Shown: positions 32,873-33,558 of the stretch, in pieces
Position numbering within the stretch: the first letter of the stretch is position 1
How the letters are laid out: the number at the start of each line of letters is the position of its first letter
Source of the DNA: Deltaproteobacteria bacterium
Lineage (GTDB): Bacteria > Desulfobacterota > Syntrophobacteria > BM002
DNA: 33,558 nucleotides
Assembly (NCBI GenBank): GCA_022340745.1
Contig: JAJDNL010000240.1
Location: 1-33,558 of the forward strand
Direction: 5' to 3'
Notes under the pieces: model-generated
The model's database searches: none
Told to the model about the DNA's origin: nothing
The model's input: only the letters and a program-made list of their open reading frames with translations
Program-made: the position numbers and the translations under genes

Positions 32873-33554
32873 GGACGAGTTTATCCTCCAGGTGAAGGGA
32901 CTGTATAAACACTTCGGCAGCGGCAAGCGCCGCGTTGATGTATTGCGTGGTATCGATCTCACCCTGGAAGGGCAGGAGAGCATTGCGATTGTGGGAGCTT
33001 CCGGTGTAGGAAAGTCAACCCTGCTCCATATCTTGGGAACTCTGGAGCGGCCTAGTGACGGTGAGGTTACCTATGGGGGAGTGAACGTTTTTGACTTCCA
33101 TGGACACCAATTGGCCGCCTACCGCAATCGCACCATCGGATTTATTTTTCAATTCCATCATCTGCTGTCTGAGTTTACTGCATTGGAAAACTGCATGTTG
33201 CCAGCGCTCATTGGACGCAAGAGTAAGAAGGAGTCGAAAGAGCGTGCGGAGTTCGTCTTGGATCTGGTAGGCTTAAGCCACCGATTGCAGCACCGTGTCG
33301 GCGAGCTATCTGGAGGAGAGCAGCAGCGGGTTGCGGTAGCGAGAGCACTGATGTTGAATCCTAAGGTGCTTCTTGCTGATGAACCCACCGGTAACTTGGA
33401 CACCAACAGTAGCCGGAACCTTCATGAACTCTTGCTGAGCCTTAACCGGGAACAAAACGTGAGCCTGGTTGTCGTTACCCACAACATGGAACTTGCAGGC
33501 ATGATGCAAAGACAGTTGCAGATGAAAGACGGACTACTAAACGAGCTCGAGTGA
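32865..33554 (+). CDS. lolD: Lipoprotein-releasing ABC transporter ATPase LolD
   Basis: LolD is the cytosolic ATPase of the lipoprotein-release transporter. The 229-residue protein has Walker A GASGVGKST (about 44-52), the Q-loop FIFQFHHLL, signature LSGGEQQRVAVARAL, Walker B VLLADEPTGNLD and the switch histidine in VVVTHNMELA. FIFQFHHLLSEFTALEN is typical of LolD among related ATPases such as MacB. The ATG at 32865 lies inside the end of lolC, an eight-base overlap that suggests translational coupling. An in-frame start at 32811 would overlap lolC further and is not preferred. The gene ends four bases before the window edge, so it is complete. Confidence 0.95.
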   Translation: MNKDEFILQVKGLYKHFGSGKRRVDVLRGIDLTLEGQESIAIVGASGVGKSTLLHILGTLERPSDGEVTYGGVNVFDFHGHQLAAYRNRTIGFIFQFHHLLSEFTALENCMLPALIGRKSKKESKERAEFVLDLVGLSHRLQHRVGELSGGEQQRVAVARALMLNPKVLLADEPTGNLDTNSSRNLHELLLSLNREQNVSLVVVTHNMELAGMMQRQLQMKDGLLNELE

Positions 33555-33558
33555 CCTG

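Overview
The window looks like chromosomal DNA of a Gram-negative bacterium, most likely a deltaproteobacterium in the broad sense (Desulfobacterota). This is inferred from gene content: outer-membrane LPS assembly (lptD), lipoprotein export (lolC/lolD), heptose synthesis (gmhA), type IV pilus genes (pilB, pilC, pilS), a selenocysteine synthase (selA), a fused cobA-hemD, and long intergenic stretches full of small dispersed repeats. I see 25 protein genes, all on the + strand except ilvA. I found no rRNA, tRNA, CRISPR array, transposase, integrase or phage gene.

Layout. 1-515: repeat DNA, including a 184-bp near-palindrome. 516-3286: bioY (biotin uptake) and selA, separated by a 486-bp element with perfect 20-bp terminal inverted repeats. 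3553-6902: a TPR protein carrying two degenerate GGDEF-like domains, convergent with and slightly overlapping ilvA. 7230-9508: an S49 protease with a lipoprotein-type signal and a class IV aminotransferase. 9911-11860: a tight three-gene operon of gmhA, a deoxyhypusine-synthase-like gene and a cyclophilin-like gene. 12232-15001: fmdB-type zinc ribbon, hemC and cobA-hemD (tetrapyrrole synthesis). 15209-21201: a UvrD/PcrA helicase, folC and lptD. 21315-24328: rplM-rpsI with its own promoter and a strong terminator, then argC and truA. 25091-29887: pilB-pilC-pilS. 30120-33554: lysS, lolC and lolD.

Most genes are housekeeping. The unusual material is of two kinds. First, the intergenic DNA is built from several dispersed repeat families. 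The main one (called R1 here) has ends reading TAGCCCGGATATTTCATGAA. It occurs three times as an element with paired ends and at least twice as a remnant. Its ends sit on gene boundaries: they supply the stop codons of bioY and folC and abut the ribosome-binding sites of argC and pilB. A second family (R2) has two inverted copies about 9.5 kb apart, one beside the large near-palindrome. Second, two proteins keep a catalytic fold but appear to lack its catalytic residues: the deoxyhypusine-synthase-like protein co-transcribed with gmhA, and the tandem GGDEF-like/TPR protein.

Gene calls rest on reading motifs in the translated sequence. Repeat relationships were aligned by eye. No database search was possible.
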